A program made the translations under genes and the position numbers. A stretch of DNA of 64,000 nt, taken from the NCBI RefSeq assembly GCF_001632745.1, contig NZ_LQRT01000024.1, positions 434,001 to 498,000 on the forward strand, read 5' to 3'. This document shows positions 9,067-15,927 of this stretch, piece after piece (the stretch's first letter is position 1; the number at the start of each line of letters is the position of its first letter). This stretch comes from Aquimarina aggregata (GTDB lineage Bacteria; Bacteroidota; Bacteroidia; Flavobacteriales; Flavobacteriaceae). The notes beneath the pieces were generated by a model. It ran no database searches and was not told the DNA's origin. It saw only the letters and a list, made by a program, of their open reading frames with translations.

Positions 9067-9205
9067 TAACAGTAAGAATAAAATTTGTTAAAGGGTATAA
9101 AATGAAGGGTTTATAAAACAATTGGTCACATTACTATTAAAAAAAGAAAATGTTATATTTATCCTTCGCCATATGAGCGAATATTACTCTTAAACTTTAG
9201 TAAAA

Positions 9206-10903
9206 TTGGAAAATCTATATTCTTTTTTTAGATATTATCATGTTAGAATACTCTACAAAAGAGTGGTTGTTTTTTTGATTCTTATAAATACGATCAATGT
9301 TTTTTCTCAAGAAAAAATAGATTCTTTGCAAAACAAGACATACATAGAATTGGCAGATGCTTTTTTTAATGAGGATGACAATAAGGATACGATTGCAGCA
9401 ACTAGTTATGCAACATATTTTCTTGATAAAGCAAAAAAAGAAGACTTCCTAGAAAGAATAGCTCAAGGGTTTAATTTATTAGCACATATTCATAAAGGCC
9501 AGGATAAATTAAATTATTTAGATAGTATTATACAGTATACCAAAGATGCAAATTTAAAAGAATACCCTCTAGAAGCATATATTCATAAGACGGGATATTA
9601 TTATGCAAAACGAGATTTAAAAAAGGCATTAGATAATTGTATACAAGCCAACCTATATGCGGATAGAAGTGATAATGAAAATCAGAAAATCAGAACTAAA
9701 TTTAGGATAGGTTTGATTAAAACCCGATTGGGATATTATGAAGAAACTTTAGAAATATTTAAAGATTGCGCAGATGGTTATTTAAAGGAATCTTCGGATA
9801 ATAGTTATTTAACATCGTTATATGCTATAGCCGATACGTATAGGCATTTGAAATTATTAGATTCTGCATCTTTTTACAATGAAAAAGGAATTAAGACAGC
9901 ATTGTCAAAAGGTTATGAAGAACGATATTACTATTTCTTGTTAAATGAAGGTGCGAATCAATATGATAAAAATAATTATCAAAAGTCTATAGATTATATA
10001 GATAGAGCTATTCCATATCTTCAAAAAATTAACGATAAACCCAATGTTGCAATGGGATATCATTTTTTAGGAAAAGTATATAAGCAATTAAATGATAATG
10101 AAAAATCTGAACTCTATTTAAAAAAAGTAGATACAATCTATCAAGAGACTTCTGATATTCATCCAGAGTTAAGAAGTGGATACGAAATCTTGATTGATAT
10201 CTATAGAAAAAATGGTGATACAGAACAACAATTGTTGTATATCGAAAAATTACTAAAAATAGATAGTCTTTTAAAAAGTAACTATGAATATTTAACAAAG
10301 AAGCTTACAAAAGAATATGACACTCCGAAATTAATTAATGAAAGAGATATTATTATTAAAAAATTAGAGAATAAAAATATTTATTGGAGCATCTCTTTAT
10401 TAATAACTCTTGCCGCTTTTGGAGTTGTTTTGGTATATAACTACAAAAGACAACAAATTAATAAAAAGAAATTTGAAGAATATTTAAGTTCACAAAAAAG
10501 AATAGACAAACCAATTGAAGTCAAAAGCGATGAACTACTGATATCTCAAGATATTCAAGATCATATTAATCTAGGGTTAGAAAAATTTGAAAAGAATAAA
10601 GGATATTTAAATGATTCTATTTCCTTAAATAGTTTAGCAAAGCAACTACATACCAACACTAATTATTTATCTAAAATGGTAAATCATTATCAAGAAAAAA
10701 GTTTTGGAAGCTATATTAACGAACTTAGATTAGAGCATACTATTGAGCGACTAAAAACGGATCTAGTTTTTAGAAAATATTCGATCAAAGCAATTTCCGA
10801 AGAGGTCGGTTTTAAAAGTCCAGAGTCTTTTTCGAAAGCATTTTATAAAAAAACACAGTTAAAACCTTCTACTTTTATAAAACAGCTCAAAAAAGAAGGA
10901 TAA
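9206..10903 (+). CDS. TPR - membrane - AraC-type transcription regulator (copy 1)
   Basis: A 565-residue one-component regulator. It has an N-terminal hydrophobic signal segment (VVVFLILINTINVFSQ, about 20-35), about 350 residues of TPR-like helices outside the cytoplasm, one membrane helix near 393-414, and a C-terminal AraC DNA-binding domain with both helix-turn-helix units. The TPR part should sense a ligand, perhaps a peptide. No ATG is available; TTG at 9206 follows an in-frame stop, and GTG at 9263 is an alternative that would still give a signal sequence. It is divergent from the lanthipeptide operon and precedes a double-glycine peptide and an S8 protease. Paralogs lie at 22266 and 27252. 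Confidence 0.88.
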   Translation: MENLYSFFRYYHVRILYKRVVVFLILINTINVFSQEKIDSLQNKTYIELADAFFNEDDNKDTIAATSYATYFLDKAKKEDFLERIAQGFNLLAHIHKGQDKLNYLDSIIQYTKDANLKEYPLEAYIHKTGYYYAKRDLKKALDNCIQANLYADRSDNENQKIRTKFRIGLIKTRLGYYEETLEIFKDCADGYLKESSDNSYLTSLYAIADTYRHLKLLDSASFYNEKGIKTALSKGYEERYYYFLLNEGANQYDKNNYQKSIDYIDRAIPYLQKINDKPNVAMGYHFLGKVYKQLNDNEKSELYLKKVDTIYQETSDIHPELRSGYEILIDIYRKNGDTEQQLLYIEKLLKIDSLLKSNYEYLTKKLTKEYDTPKLINERDIIIKKLENKNIYWSISLLITLAAFGVVLVYNYKRQQINKKKFEEYLSSQKRIDKPIEVKSDELLISQDIQDHINLGLEKFEKNKGYLNDSISLNSLAKQLHTNTNYLSKMVNHYQEKSFGSYINELRLEHTIERLKTDLVFRKYSIKAISEEVGFKSPESFSKAFYKKTQLKPSTFIKQLKKEG

Positions 10904-10921
10904 TTATAAAGCATTGTAAAT

Positions 10922-10947
10922 CAGTTTTTTACATTAAAATAAAACTG
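10922..10947 (+). terminator. Hairpin after TPR-AraC regulator
   Basis: CAGTTTT (10922-10928) and AAAACTG (10941-10947) pair around an AT-rich loop, 18 bp after the regulator stop. The stem is weak with no clear T tract, so this is a tentative terminator separating the regulator from the peptide gene. Confidence 0.35.
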
Positions 10948-10950
10948 CTT

Positions 10951-10988
10951 ATTCATAAATGTAGACTGGTACTCAATTAAATGAGTAC
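10951..10988. promoter_or_regulatory. Operator region upstream of peptide-S8 protease cassette
   Basis: ATTCATAAAT (10951-10960) is a degenerate ATTC-nn-GAAT site. It lies 48 bp upstream of the -7 box, the same distance as the perfect site in the twin cassette. A second palindrome follows at 10969-10988: GTACTCA, 6 bp, TGAGTAC, with perfect 7-bp arms. No TTG -33 box is visible, which suggests activator dependence. Confidence 0.5.
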
Positions 10989-11001
10989 TAATTACAATCG
11001 G

Positions 11002-11028
11002 TTTCTTATACATTTGTTTCATCACAAA
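11002..11028 (+). promoter_or_regulatory. Core promoter and start region of peptide gene
   Basis: TACATTTG at 11009-11016 fits the -7 box TAnnTTTG. The whole 27-bp stretch matches 24105-24131 upstream of the twin peptide gene at 24 of 27 positions, including TTCATCACAAA just after the -7 box, where transcription should begin. Confidence 0.6.
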
Positions 11029-11044
11029 TTAAAACTTTCGCAAA

Positions 11045-11245
11045 ATGAAAAATCGACTTAAAAAGAAACTGAATTTCGAAAAATTGACAATTGCAAAATT
11101 AAATAATATCGATAGAATTAGAGGTGGTTATGGTGATGGAGATACGGTAGATCCACCTATCGAACCAACCAAGTCTACGGATCCTTTTAATCCTAGATGT
11201 AGATCTAAAGGAGCTTGTGTCATAGGAATTATAAATATTGCTTAG
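11045..11245 (+). CDS. Double-glycine natural-product precursor peptide (S8 cassette)
   Basis: A 66-residue peptide with a basic leader (MKNRLKKKLNFEKLT) ending NNIDRIRGG at residue 28, the style of the GG-Bacteroidales natural product precursor family. The 38-residue remainder is rich in Asp, Pro and Thr, has two cysteines (C52, C58 in RCRSKGAC) and a hydrophobic end GIINIA. No modification enzyme is adjacent; a subtilisin-like lipoprotein gene follows. The twin at 24160 has the same plan, also with two cysteines in the C-terminal half and a GI-I-A type end. It may be a signal or bacteriocin-like peptide; function unknown. Confidence 0.8.
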   Translation: MKNRLKKKLNFEKLTIAKLNNIDRIRGGYGDGDTVDPPIEPTKSTDPFNPRCRSKGACVIGIINIA

Positions 11246-11270
11246 AAACAATTGATTATAGATATGTAAA

Positions 11271-11303
11271 AGGTGATGAGAGATTTAACTCATCATCTTT
11301 TTT
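11271..11303 (+). terminator. Terminator or attenuator between peptide and S8 protease
   Basis: GGTGATGAG pairs with CTCATCATC across an 8-nt loop, followed by TTTTTT at 11298-11303. It lies after the peptide stop and 13 bp before the protease ATG, so it would make the peptide message exceed the protease message. Confidence 0.6.
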
Positions 11304-11315
11304 AAATTTCCTTAA

Positions 11316-12971
11316 ATGAAGTATAAACTTATTTATCCCTTACTTATATGCCTTCTCGGTTGTTGTTCTAAACAACGGCCAAATTATTTAGTTTTTGATA
11401 CTATTACAGTATTTCAAAAGAAAAATAATAAACTTTCTGAAGACGACTTAAAAGATTGGCAGTATAAAGATATTATAACCGATACAATACCGGGGATAAG
11501 CTTAGAAAAAACATACACAAAAATATTAAATACTAAAAAAGGAGATGAAATTATTGTTGCAGTGTTGGATTCTAGGTTTGACATAGATCATGAAGACCTA
11601 AAAAACCAAATTTGGATAAATCCTGATGAGATTCCAGATAATAACATAGATGATGATAAAAACGGATATATAGATGATGTATATGGCTGGAATTTTCTGG
11701 GTAATGATCAAGGAAAAAGTATAATTTATGCAAATTATGAATATGTAAGAGTAATAAGGAGGTATAAAGAATTACATGATCAAATTCCGGAAGATACTTT
11801 CTCACAAGAATATAAAGAATATCATCAGGCATTAGAAACCTATGAAAGAGAACGTAAAAAAGCACAGTTGTTCTTGGACTATGCAATAAACGTTAATAAT
11901 AAATATGTAGAGGCAAAAGCTAAAATAAAAAAATATATACCTGATGGAAATTATACTTTAGAAAACCTCAAAAAGGTAGATACTATTAATAATGATTTAG
12001 GTAAATATGTAAAAAGTATTTATGATATCATAGATTATGGGTATTCTGAATCAGATATAGAAGCACTGTTAACAAATAGAGGTATTAAAGTTCATCAACA
12101 ACTTAATCTTGACTATAAAGAAAGAGCTATTCTTAATGATGATTCAAATAACCTTTCCGATACAAATTATGGAAATAATAGAATCTCAGATAACATAGAT
12201 AAACTACCCCATGGAACTATTGTATCTGGTGTTATTGCCGCTACTAGAGATAATAATATTGGAATTCAAGGTATTTCTAATCATATAAAAATTATGCCAA
12301 TAAGTGTATCTCCTATAGGAGATCCGCATGATAAAGATATTGCTTTAGGAATACGATATGCAGTAGATAATGGAGCAAGAATAATTAATATGAGTTTTGG
12401 AAAGCAATTTTCATTACATAAAAAATGGATTTTAGAAGCTATTAAATATGCGGCAGAAAAAGACGTTTTGATTGTTTCTTCCTCAGGAAACGGCGCATTA
12501 GATTTAGAAGAAATAAATCATAACTATTATCCAAATGATCATAATTCTGGGAAGGAAGTTGCTAGTAACTTTATTATGGTAGGTGCTATTACGAATCAAG
12601 TAGATCATACATTGCTAGCGTCTTATTCTAATTATGGTAAAAAGGATATTGATTTATTTGCCCCAGGAAGTGAAATTTATACAACTTTACCCAAAAATAA
12701 ATATAAAACAGATAGTGGTACATCTATGGCATCAGCTATCGTTTCTGGCGTAGCTGCTTTAGTACGATCTTATTATCCTAAATTATCGGCAAACCAAATC
12801 AAAGAAATCTTAATGAAATCGGGAACATCTTATGCTATTAAAGTGAAGATTTCATCAAAAGATGAGAAGTCAGAAAAGATGATTCCTTTCTCAGAACTTT
12901 CAAAATCTGGTAAGGTTATTAATGCATATAATGCATTATTGTTAGCCGATAGAATATCTAATCCTAAATAA
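11316..12971 (+). CDS. Subtilisin-like S8 serine protease, lipoprotein
   Basis: A 551-residue S8 family protease with a lipoprotein signal (LLICLLGCC, Cys16/17), so it should be anchored in an outer or inner membrane facing outward. The catalytic triad is visible: Asp85 in VAVLDSRFD, His299 in LPHGTIVSG and Ser470 in SGTSMASA, with the oxyanion Asn392 in SSSGNGA. An insertion of about 200 residues, charged and helical, separates Asp and His. The order regulator, GG-peptide, protease suggests it trims or destroys the peptide, or acts as a response output. Related cell-surface S8 proteins are common in Flavobacteria. Confidence 0.88.
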   Translation: MKYKLIYPLLICLLGCCSKQRPNYLVFDTITVFQKKNNKLSEDDLKDWQYKDIITDTIPGISLEKTYTKILNTKKGDEIIVAVLDSRFDIDHEDLKNQIWINPDEIPDNNIDDDKNGYIDDVYGWNFLGNDQGKSIIYANYEYVRVIRRYKELHDQIPEDTFSQEYKEYHQALETYERERKKAQLFLDYAINVNNKYVEAKAKIKKYIPDGNYTLENLKKVDTINNDLGKYVKSIYDIIDYGYSESDIEALLTNRGIKVHQQLNLDYKERAILNDDSNNLSDTNYGNNRISDNIDKLPHGTIVSGVIAATRDNNIGIQGISNHIKIMPISVSPIGDPHDKDIALGIRYAVDNGARIINMSFGKQFSLHKKWILEAIKYAAEKDVLIVSSSGNGALDLEEINHNYYPNDHNSGKEVASNFIMVGAITNQVDHTLLASYSNYGKKDIDLFAPGSEIYTTLPKNKYKTDSGTSMASAIVSGVAALVRSYYPKLSANQIKEILMKSGTSYAIKVKISSKDEKSEKMIPFSELSKSGKVINAYNALLLADRISNPK

Positions 12972-13002
12972 TTTTAAAAGTTTGGTTTAGGTTAGATAAG
13001 GT

Positions 13003-13020
13003 CTAGTCTATAATAGACTA
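13003..13020. terminator. Short palindrome between convergent genes
   Basis: TAGTCTA, TAA, TAGACTA at 13004-13020 overlaps the stop codon of the minus-strand gene and follows the S8 protease gene. It is a weak possible bidirectional terminator. Confidence 0.3.
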
Positions 13021-13494
13021 AACTTCTAAAATCAGTAATTTGTTTGTAATCACATTTTTTTTACAAAGACTGCACTTTTTTAAAAAAGTTCTCACGTTGC
13101 CTTCTTCAGGCTTATCTTTTATATCGTCTAAGAGATTTTTTCTAGTTAGTTTTCTGAGCTCAAGAGGGGCATATTTTGTTTTATAATAATAGGTATCAAA
13201 AATTGACCACTCTGGCAATAACCTTTTATTTTCTTTATAAATATGAAGCCAACTATTGTAGCCTATAAATTCGCAAAAATTTCCATTAGGCAGTATCGTA
13301 AAATGAAAAGGATCAATTTCATAATCATCCTCAATATCAGAATTGATAATAGTTTTTAGATTTTTAACACGTATTGGATTATCAGCGTAGAACAAAAGTG
13401 TTTCTAACTTATGGGTTAGATCATATGCCGTTATCTTATCTAATCCATCAAAATGTTCTATGATTTTATATAAAATCTCTTTGTCTTTTTTCAT
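13018..13494 (-). CDS. Unknown small protein with CxxC pair
   Basis: 158 residues, not recognised. It is hydrophilic with no signal or membrane helix. It has mixed charged helices at the start, an aromatic middle (NGNFCEFIGYNSWLHIY) and a CSLCKK motif near residues 141-146 that could bind metal or form a disulfide. It is separated from the upstream peptide array by a strong terminator, and it faces the S8 protease. A role as immunity or accessory protein for the peptide island is possible but unsupported. Confidence 0.6.
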   Translation of the reverse strand: MKKDKEILYKIIEHFDGLDKITAYDLTHKLETLLFYADNPIRVKNLKTIINSDIEDDYEIDPFHFTILPNGNFCEFIGYNSWLHIYKENKRLLPEWSIFDTYYYKTKYAPLELRKLTRKNLLDDIKDKPEEGNVRTFLKKCSLCKKNVITNKLLILEV

Positions 13495-13558
13495 GCTATT
13501 GTAGTATTTAGGATATTTTAATGGTTATGATTTAATTGTTTCTAGTCTTATAAATTAA

Positions 13559-13592
13559 ATTTCCCCATGTTCTGACTAGATCATGGGGAAAT
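13559..13592 (-). terminator. Terminator at the end of the peptide array
   Basis: A perfect 11-bp inverted repeat (ATTTCCCCATG at 13559-13569 and its complement at 13582-13592) flanked by A/T tracts. It lies 30 bp after the last double-glycine peptide gene. Confidence 0.75.
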
Positions 13593-13621
13593 TAGAACTC
13601 ACTAAACTCACATAATTAGCC

Positions 13622-13816
13622 TTATAAACTAATACTTTGCATGCCAGCACCAGTATTTACCCAATCAAATGGTTTATAGTCAAGGTCTGACACATATATA
13701 TCGAATGGATTTAATCCATGAAAAATGGTTAATATAGAAGGTACATTTCCTCCTAAAGTTTTTGAAGTCTCTTGGATCTTCATTTCAGTAACACTAAAAG
13801 CGTTTAAATTATCCAT
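13622..13816 (-). CDS. Double-glycine peptide 1 of the array
   Basis: A 64-residue peptide. The leader-like part ends KIQETSKTLGG at residue 23. The core of 41 residues has no cysteine and is hydrophobic-aromatic (ILTIFHGLNPFDIY, YKPFDWVNTG). A second ATG at residue 12 could also start the protein. It differs from the Pro-rich pair upstream. It is the last gene of the array, before the terminator. Possibly a bacteriocin-like or signal peptide; no family recognised. Confidence 0.65.
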   Translation of the reverse strand: MDNLNAFSVTEMKIQETSKTLGGNVPSILTIFHGLNPFDIYVSDLDYKPFDWVNTGAGMQSISL

Positions 13817-13833
13817 ATTCTTTGATTTTAAGG

Positions 13834-13856
13834 ACCTGCCTGTAAAACAGACAGGT
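13834..13856. repeat. Intergenic stem-loop in peptide array
   Basis: ACCTGCCTGT (13834-13843) pairs with ACAGACAGGT (13847-13856) with one mismatch, between peptide genes 1 and 2. A related stem is at 14269-14292. There is no T tract on the coding strand, so it may be an RNA processing or stability element. Confidence 0.5.
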
Positions 13857-13870
13857 TTGATATTTTTTTC

Positions 13871-14029
13871 TTAGAAAGGAAACTGATTATCTTGGTCTCT
13901 CGGATCTCCATATGGAGGTCTTGGAAACTTAGGTTTAGGACCAACTATAATTATTGGACCTTGACCACAATCTCCGATTTGGCATCCTCCATTAATATCT
14001 TTTGTTTCTTGTTTTGATAATGTTTTCAT
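13871..14029 (-). CDS. Proline-rich double-glycine peptide 2
   Basis: A 52-residue peptide translated from the minus strand. The short leader MKTLSKQETKDINGG (15 residues) is followed by a 37-residue core with two cysteines (C16, C21), a Gly/Ile stretch and many prolines, ending GDPRDQDNQFPF. The core parallels peptide 3: same Cys pair region, same GPII strand, same last 12 residues. Such short EINGG/DINGG leaders are substrates for C39 exporters like the one at 18116. Function unknown; an antimicrobial role is likely. Confidence 0.8.
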   Translation of the reverse strand: MKTLSKQETKDINGGCQIGDCGQGPIIIVGPKPKFPRPPYGDPRDQDNQFPF

Positions 14030-14076
14030 ATTCTTTGATTTTAAACCTACTTATGTGCAGTAAGGTTGGGTTTTTT

Positions 14077-14253
14077 TTAAAAGTTAAACGGGAACTGATT
14101 GTCTTGATCTCTTGGATCTCCAAATGGCGGTATTGGAAAATCTGGTCCGATTACAATGATTGGACCTCCAAACGGTGTTGGGCAAGGATCAACTTGACAT
14201 CCACCGTTAATACTACTTAATTCGTTGTTTGATAATGTTTGTAAATTTTTCAT
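14077..14253 (-). CDS. Proline-rich double-glycine peptide 3
   Basis: A 58-residue paralog of peptide 2. The leader MKNLQTLSNNELSSINGG has 18 residues. The core has two cysteines (C19, C24), the GPIIVIGP strand, proline repeats and the conserved tail GDPRDQDNQFPF followed by NF. Leaders are shorter and more variable than the C-terminal tails, so the tail is probably the functional part. It precedes peptide 2 by 47 bp and is probably cotranscribed with peptide 4 upstream. Confidence 0.82.
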   Translation of the reverse strand: MKNLQTLSNNELSSINGGCQVDPCPTPFGGPIIVIGPDFPIPPFGDPRDQDNQFPFNF

Positions 14254-14268
14254 ATTTTTTGATTTTTG

Positions 14269-14292
14269 AACCTGTCTGTCTAGAGACAGGTT
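14269..14292. repeat. Intergenic stem-loop in peptide array
   Basis: AACCTGTCT (14269-14277) and AGACAGGTT (14284-14292) form a perfect 9-bp stem with a 6-nt loop, just upstream of the peptide 3 start. Same family as the stem at 13834-13856. Confidence 0.5.
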
Positions 14293-14349
14293 GATGAATA
14301 AAATGATTAATTAATGATGTTGATTGATGAATTGTAATTGCGTGATTTC

Positions 14350-14505
14350 TTATCTGTTGATAATGAATCTAATGTTGTTTAAAGCATCGAAAAGTTCTTG
14401 TAATTCTGGACAGATATAATCTTCTGTCATTGTTGAACCCCCATTGATAGTTGTAAGTTCTTGTGAGGATAAAGATGTGTACTGGTTTTTTGCTTGATAT
14501 TTCAT
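14350..14505 (-). CDS. Double-glycine peptide 4
   Basis: A 51-residue peptide. The leader MKYQAKNQYTSLSSQELTTI ends in NGG at residue 23, a good C39 substrate. The core of 28 residues is acidic then amphipathic (ELQELFDALNNIRFIINR) with one cysteine (C32), and could form a helix. It is the first gene after promoter A and may head a transcript also carrying peptides 3, 2 and 1. No modification enzyme lies nearby. Confidence 0.78.
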   Translation of the reverse strand: MKYQAKNQYTSLSSQELTTINGGSTMTEDYICPELQELFDALNNIRFIINR

Positions 14506-14543
14506 AACGCTGTATTTTTTAATTAATTAATGATGTTCTTTAA

Positions 14544-14583
14544 TAGTACAATGATAGACCGTAGTTGTCTCATTTTTTGAGAT
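14544..14583 (-). promoter_or_regulatory. Array promoter A (TCTCA palindrome + TATCATTG)
   Basis: The palindrome at 14568-14583 (TCTCA, 5 bp, TGAGA on the plus strand) lies 11 bp upstream of TATCATTGTACTA (14556-14544 on the minus strand). It is one of five sites with identical spacing, here about 38 bp before the peptide 4 start. Confidence 0.75.
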
Positions 14584-14666
14584 GGATTGTTATATTTTGA
14601 ATTCTAGTAGGAATTTAGATTTGAAGTATAAATGATATTAAGTATCTACAATCTGGTGTGAATGAA

Positions 14667-14697
14667 AAAAGGATTGATTTTTAAAACCAATCCTTTT
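14667..14697 (-). terminator. Terminator after peptide 5
   Basis: AAAAGGATTG (14667-14676 region) and CAATCCTTTT (14688-14697) form a 10-bp stem flanked by A and T runs. It separates peptide 5 from the promoter of peptide 4. Confidence 0.75.
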
Positions 14698-14760
14698 CAA
14701 ATAATAATTTTCATTCTTTTTTGATACAGAAGGGTAGGATTTACTTCTTAACCTGTACTA

Positions 14761-14931
14761 TTAAAAGTCTCCAAGAATATGTACAACTGTATCAATTAAT
14801 TGTCCTACTGGTGAAGTAGAATTATGAAATACAAGATGTAGTGCCATGAGTACAGAGTCGTCTGTGCAACCGCCATTAGTGTTTTCGATTTCGGTTTGAG
14901 TTAAACCTCTGAATGATTGTAAATTTTCCAT
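14761..14931 (-). CDS. Double-glycine peptide 5
   Basis: A 56-residue peptide. The leader MENLQSFRGLTQTEIENTNGG has 21 residues; the 35-residue core starts with Cys22, then an acidic turn and a hydrophobic, His-containing helix (VLMALHLVFH), ending VVHILGDF. It has its own promoter (B) and terminator, so it is a single-gene unit. The core resembles no other array member. Bacteriocin-like or signal peptide, uncertain. Confidence 0.78.
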   Translation of the reverse strand: MENLQSFRGLTQTEIENTNGGCTDDSVLMALHLVFHNSTSPVGQLIDTVVHILGDF

Positions 14932-14987
14932 GTTTTTTGATTTTAAATATTTTACATACTACAAAGAGAGTGTTTTGCTCACTTCAT

Positions 14988-15027
14988 CAGTACAATAATA
15001 AAGTTGATTTATCTCATTTTTTGAGAT
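14988..15027 (-). promoter_or_regulatory. Array promoter B
   Basis: The TCTCA, 5 bp, TGAGA palindrome at 15012-15027 is followed after 11 bp by TATTATTGTACTG (15000-14988, minus strand). The start codon of peptide 5 is about 57 bp downstream. Confidence 0.72.
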
Positions 15028-15080
15028 TTTAAAGATTACCCCCAATTGCTTTTTTGAATCTTTTGTTTAAGTTTAAAATA

Positions 15081-15116
15081 AAAAACCTTCGGAGATTAAT
15101 CTCTGAAGGTTTTTTT
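15081..15116 (-). terminator. Terminator after peptide 6
   Basis: A long stem-loop with AAAAACCTTC and GAAGGTTTTT arms, extended inward by GAGATT/AATCTC, with flanking A/T runs. It lies 22 bp after the peptide 6 stop. Confidence 0.85.
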
Positions 15117-15137
15117 GGAGTAATTAAATAACGATTA

Positions 15138-15296
15138 TTATTTCTCGTCGTCGTCATGCTTTCCACCAGAAGCATCATGATATCCTACATAAGCCGCCAA
15201 ACCTGGAAGCCCAAATAGAAGCATCCATTCGTTACAACCTCCATTAATTTCTAATGTTTCTTTGTTTGATAATTCTTGAAATTCTAAATTTTTCAT
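15138..15296 (-). CDS. Double-glycine peptide 6 (CNEWMLLFG type)
   Basis: A 52-residue peptide. The leader MKNLEFQELSNKETLEINGG has 20 residues. The 32-residue core starts at Cys21, continues with a strongly hydrophobic, Gly-rich helix (EWMLLFGLPGLAAYVGYH) and ends in a charged tail GGKHDDDEK. This is a class II bacteriocin-like plan: membrane-active helix with no ring chemistry needed. It is a close paralog of peptide 7 (15744), which has Val in place of the helix Pro. It has promoter C with a leader of about 125 nt. Confidence 0.82.
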   Translation of the reverse strand: MKNLEFQELSNKETLEINGGCNEWMLLFGLPGLAAYVGYHDASGGKHDDDEK

Positions 15297-15462
15297 TTTT
15301 TTATGATTTAATGATTAATGATTTTTGTTTAAATTGTGCCTACACTATTTATTTGGTCAAATATCTATGTAAGCTTTTTTGTTGTTGTAACAATCTTGAA
15401 AGGTGTTATTGTTTCCCTTTCACAATACAATGATACAGTCTGGAGGTCTCATCTTTTGAGAT
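15297..15462 (-). repeat. Duplicated 5' leader and promoter, copy 1
   Basis: This upstream region matches 16099-16266 almost throughout: an A-rich segment next to the start codon, a GTAAGC stretch, a TTGTAACAA palindrome and the TCTCA promoter. It marks a segmental duplication including the first 20 codons of peptides 6 and 8. Confidence 0.85.
15424..15462 (-). promoter_or_regulatory. Array promoter C
   Basis: The TCTCA, 5 bp, TGAGA palindrome at 15447-15462 lies 11 bp upstream of TATCATTGTATT (15435-15424, minus strand). It drives peptide 6 through a long leader. Confidence 0.75.
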
Positions 15463-15493
15463 TATAAGTATCTTTATCATTATTTTGAAATAA

Positions 15494-15525
15494 AAAAACC
15501 CTTTATCTATTAAGATAAAAGGTTT
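15494..15525 (-). terminator. Terminator after the small membrane protein
   Basis: AAACCcTTTATC and GATAAAaGGTTT arms around a short loop with flanking A/T runs, 32 bp after the 15557 stop. It closes the promoter D transcript. Confidence 0.78.
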
Positions 15526-15556
15526 AAAAATGCATCCCGTACTATTGACTTATTTG

Positions 15557-15727
15557 TTAAACGGTCATATATGTATACGCTTTATATATTAATTCTGTTA
15601 TAATTAACATCATTATAATTAAAGTAAATACTTGACCTATAATTTTAATCAATTTTGGAATTTCACTCTGTTTACATAGATAAAATAGACTTACTACAAT
15701 AATTGGAAGTAATGTTATGTATGGCAT
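15557..15727 (-). CDS. Small two-helix membrane protein, candidate immunity protein
   Basis: A 56-residue protein when started at the ATG at 15727. The longer frame upstream overlaps peptide 7 and is unlikely. It has two hydrophobic segments (ITLLPIIVVSLFYLC and VFTLIIMMLIITELIY) joined by a basic loop with KQSEIPKLIK. There is no double-glycine leader. It lies 16 bp after peptide 7 and ends the transcript. Small membrane proteins beside class II bacteriocin genes are often immunity proteins, which is my inference here; an accessory export role is also possible. Confidence 0.65.
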   Translation of the reverse strand: MPYITLLPIIVVSLFYLCKQSEIPKLIKIIGQVFTLIIMMLIITELIYKAYTYMTV

Positions 15728-15743
15728 AAGAGTGTTTATTTTA

Positions 15744-15893
15744 TTATTTCTCGTCGTCGTGCTTTCCACCAGAAGCATCATGGTATCCTACATATGCCGC
15801 CAAACCTACAAGACCAAATAAAAGCATCCATTCGTTACAACCTCCATTAGTTTCTGTTAATTCTTTTTGTGATAATTCGATTACGTTTTTCAT
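15744..15893 (-). CDS. Double-glycine peptide 7 (CNEWMLLFG type)
   Basis: A 49-residue peptide. The leader MKNVIELSQKELTETNGG has 18 residues. The core has Cys19 and the hydrophobic helix MLLFGLVGLAAYVGYH, then GGKHDDEK. The core differs from peptide 6 only by Pro to Val and one Asp fewer, while the leaders differ widely. It lies between peptide 8 and the small membrane protein in the promoter D transcript. Confidence 0.82.
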   Translation of the reverse strand: MKNVIELSQKELTETNGGCNEWMLLFGLVGLAAYVGYHDASGGKHDDEK

Positions 15894-15927
15894 GATGTAT
15901 ATTTTTTACAATTATTAAATGATTTGA

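Larger units (their letters stand above)
8795..9205. other. Divergent regulatory region between lanB operon and TPR-AraC regulator
   Basis: 411 bp with no credible gene. It holds the lanB promoter (8988-9019), the paired ATTC-nn-GAAT operator (9035-9066) and an AT-rich stretch leading into the regulator gene. I saw no clear promoter for the regulator itself. Confidence 0.7.

Noticed and set aside
14002..14220. 72-residue plus-strand frame across the peptide array
   Set aside because: It is antisense to two double-glycine peptide genes that have paralogs and conserved tails, so those are the real genes.
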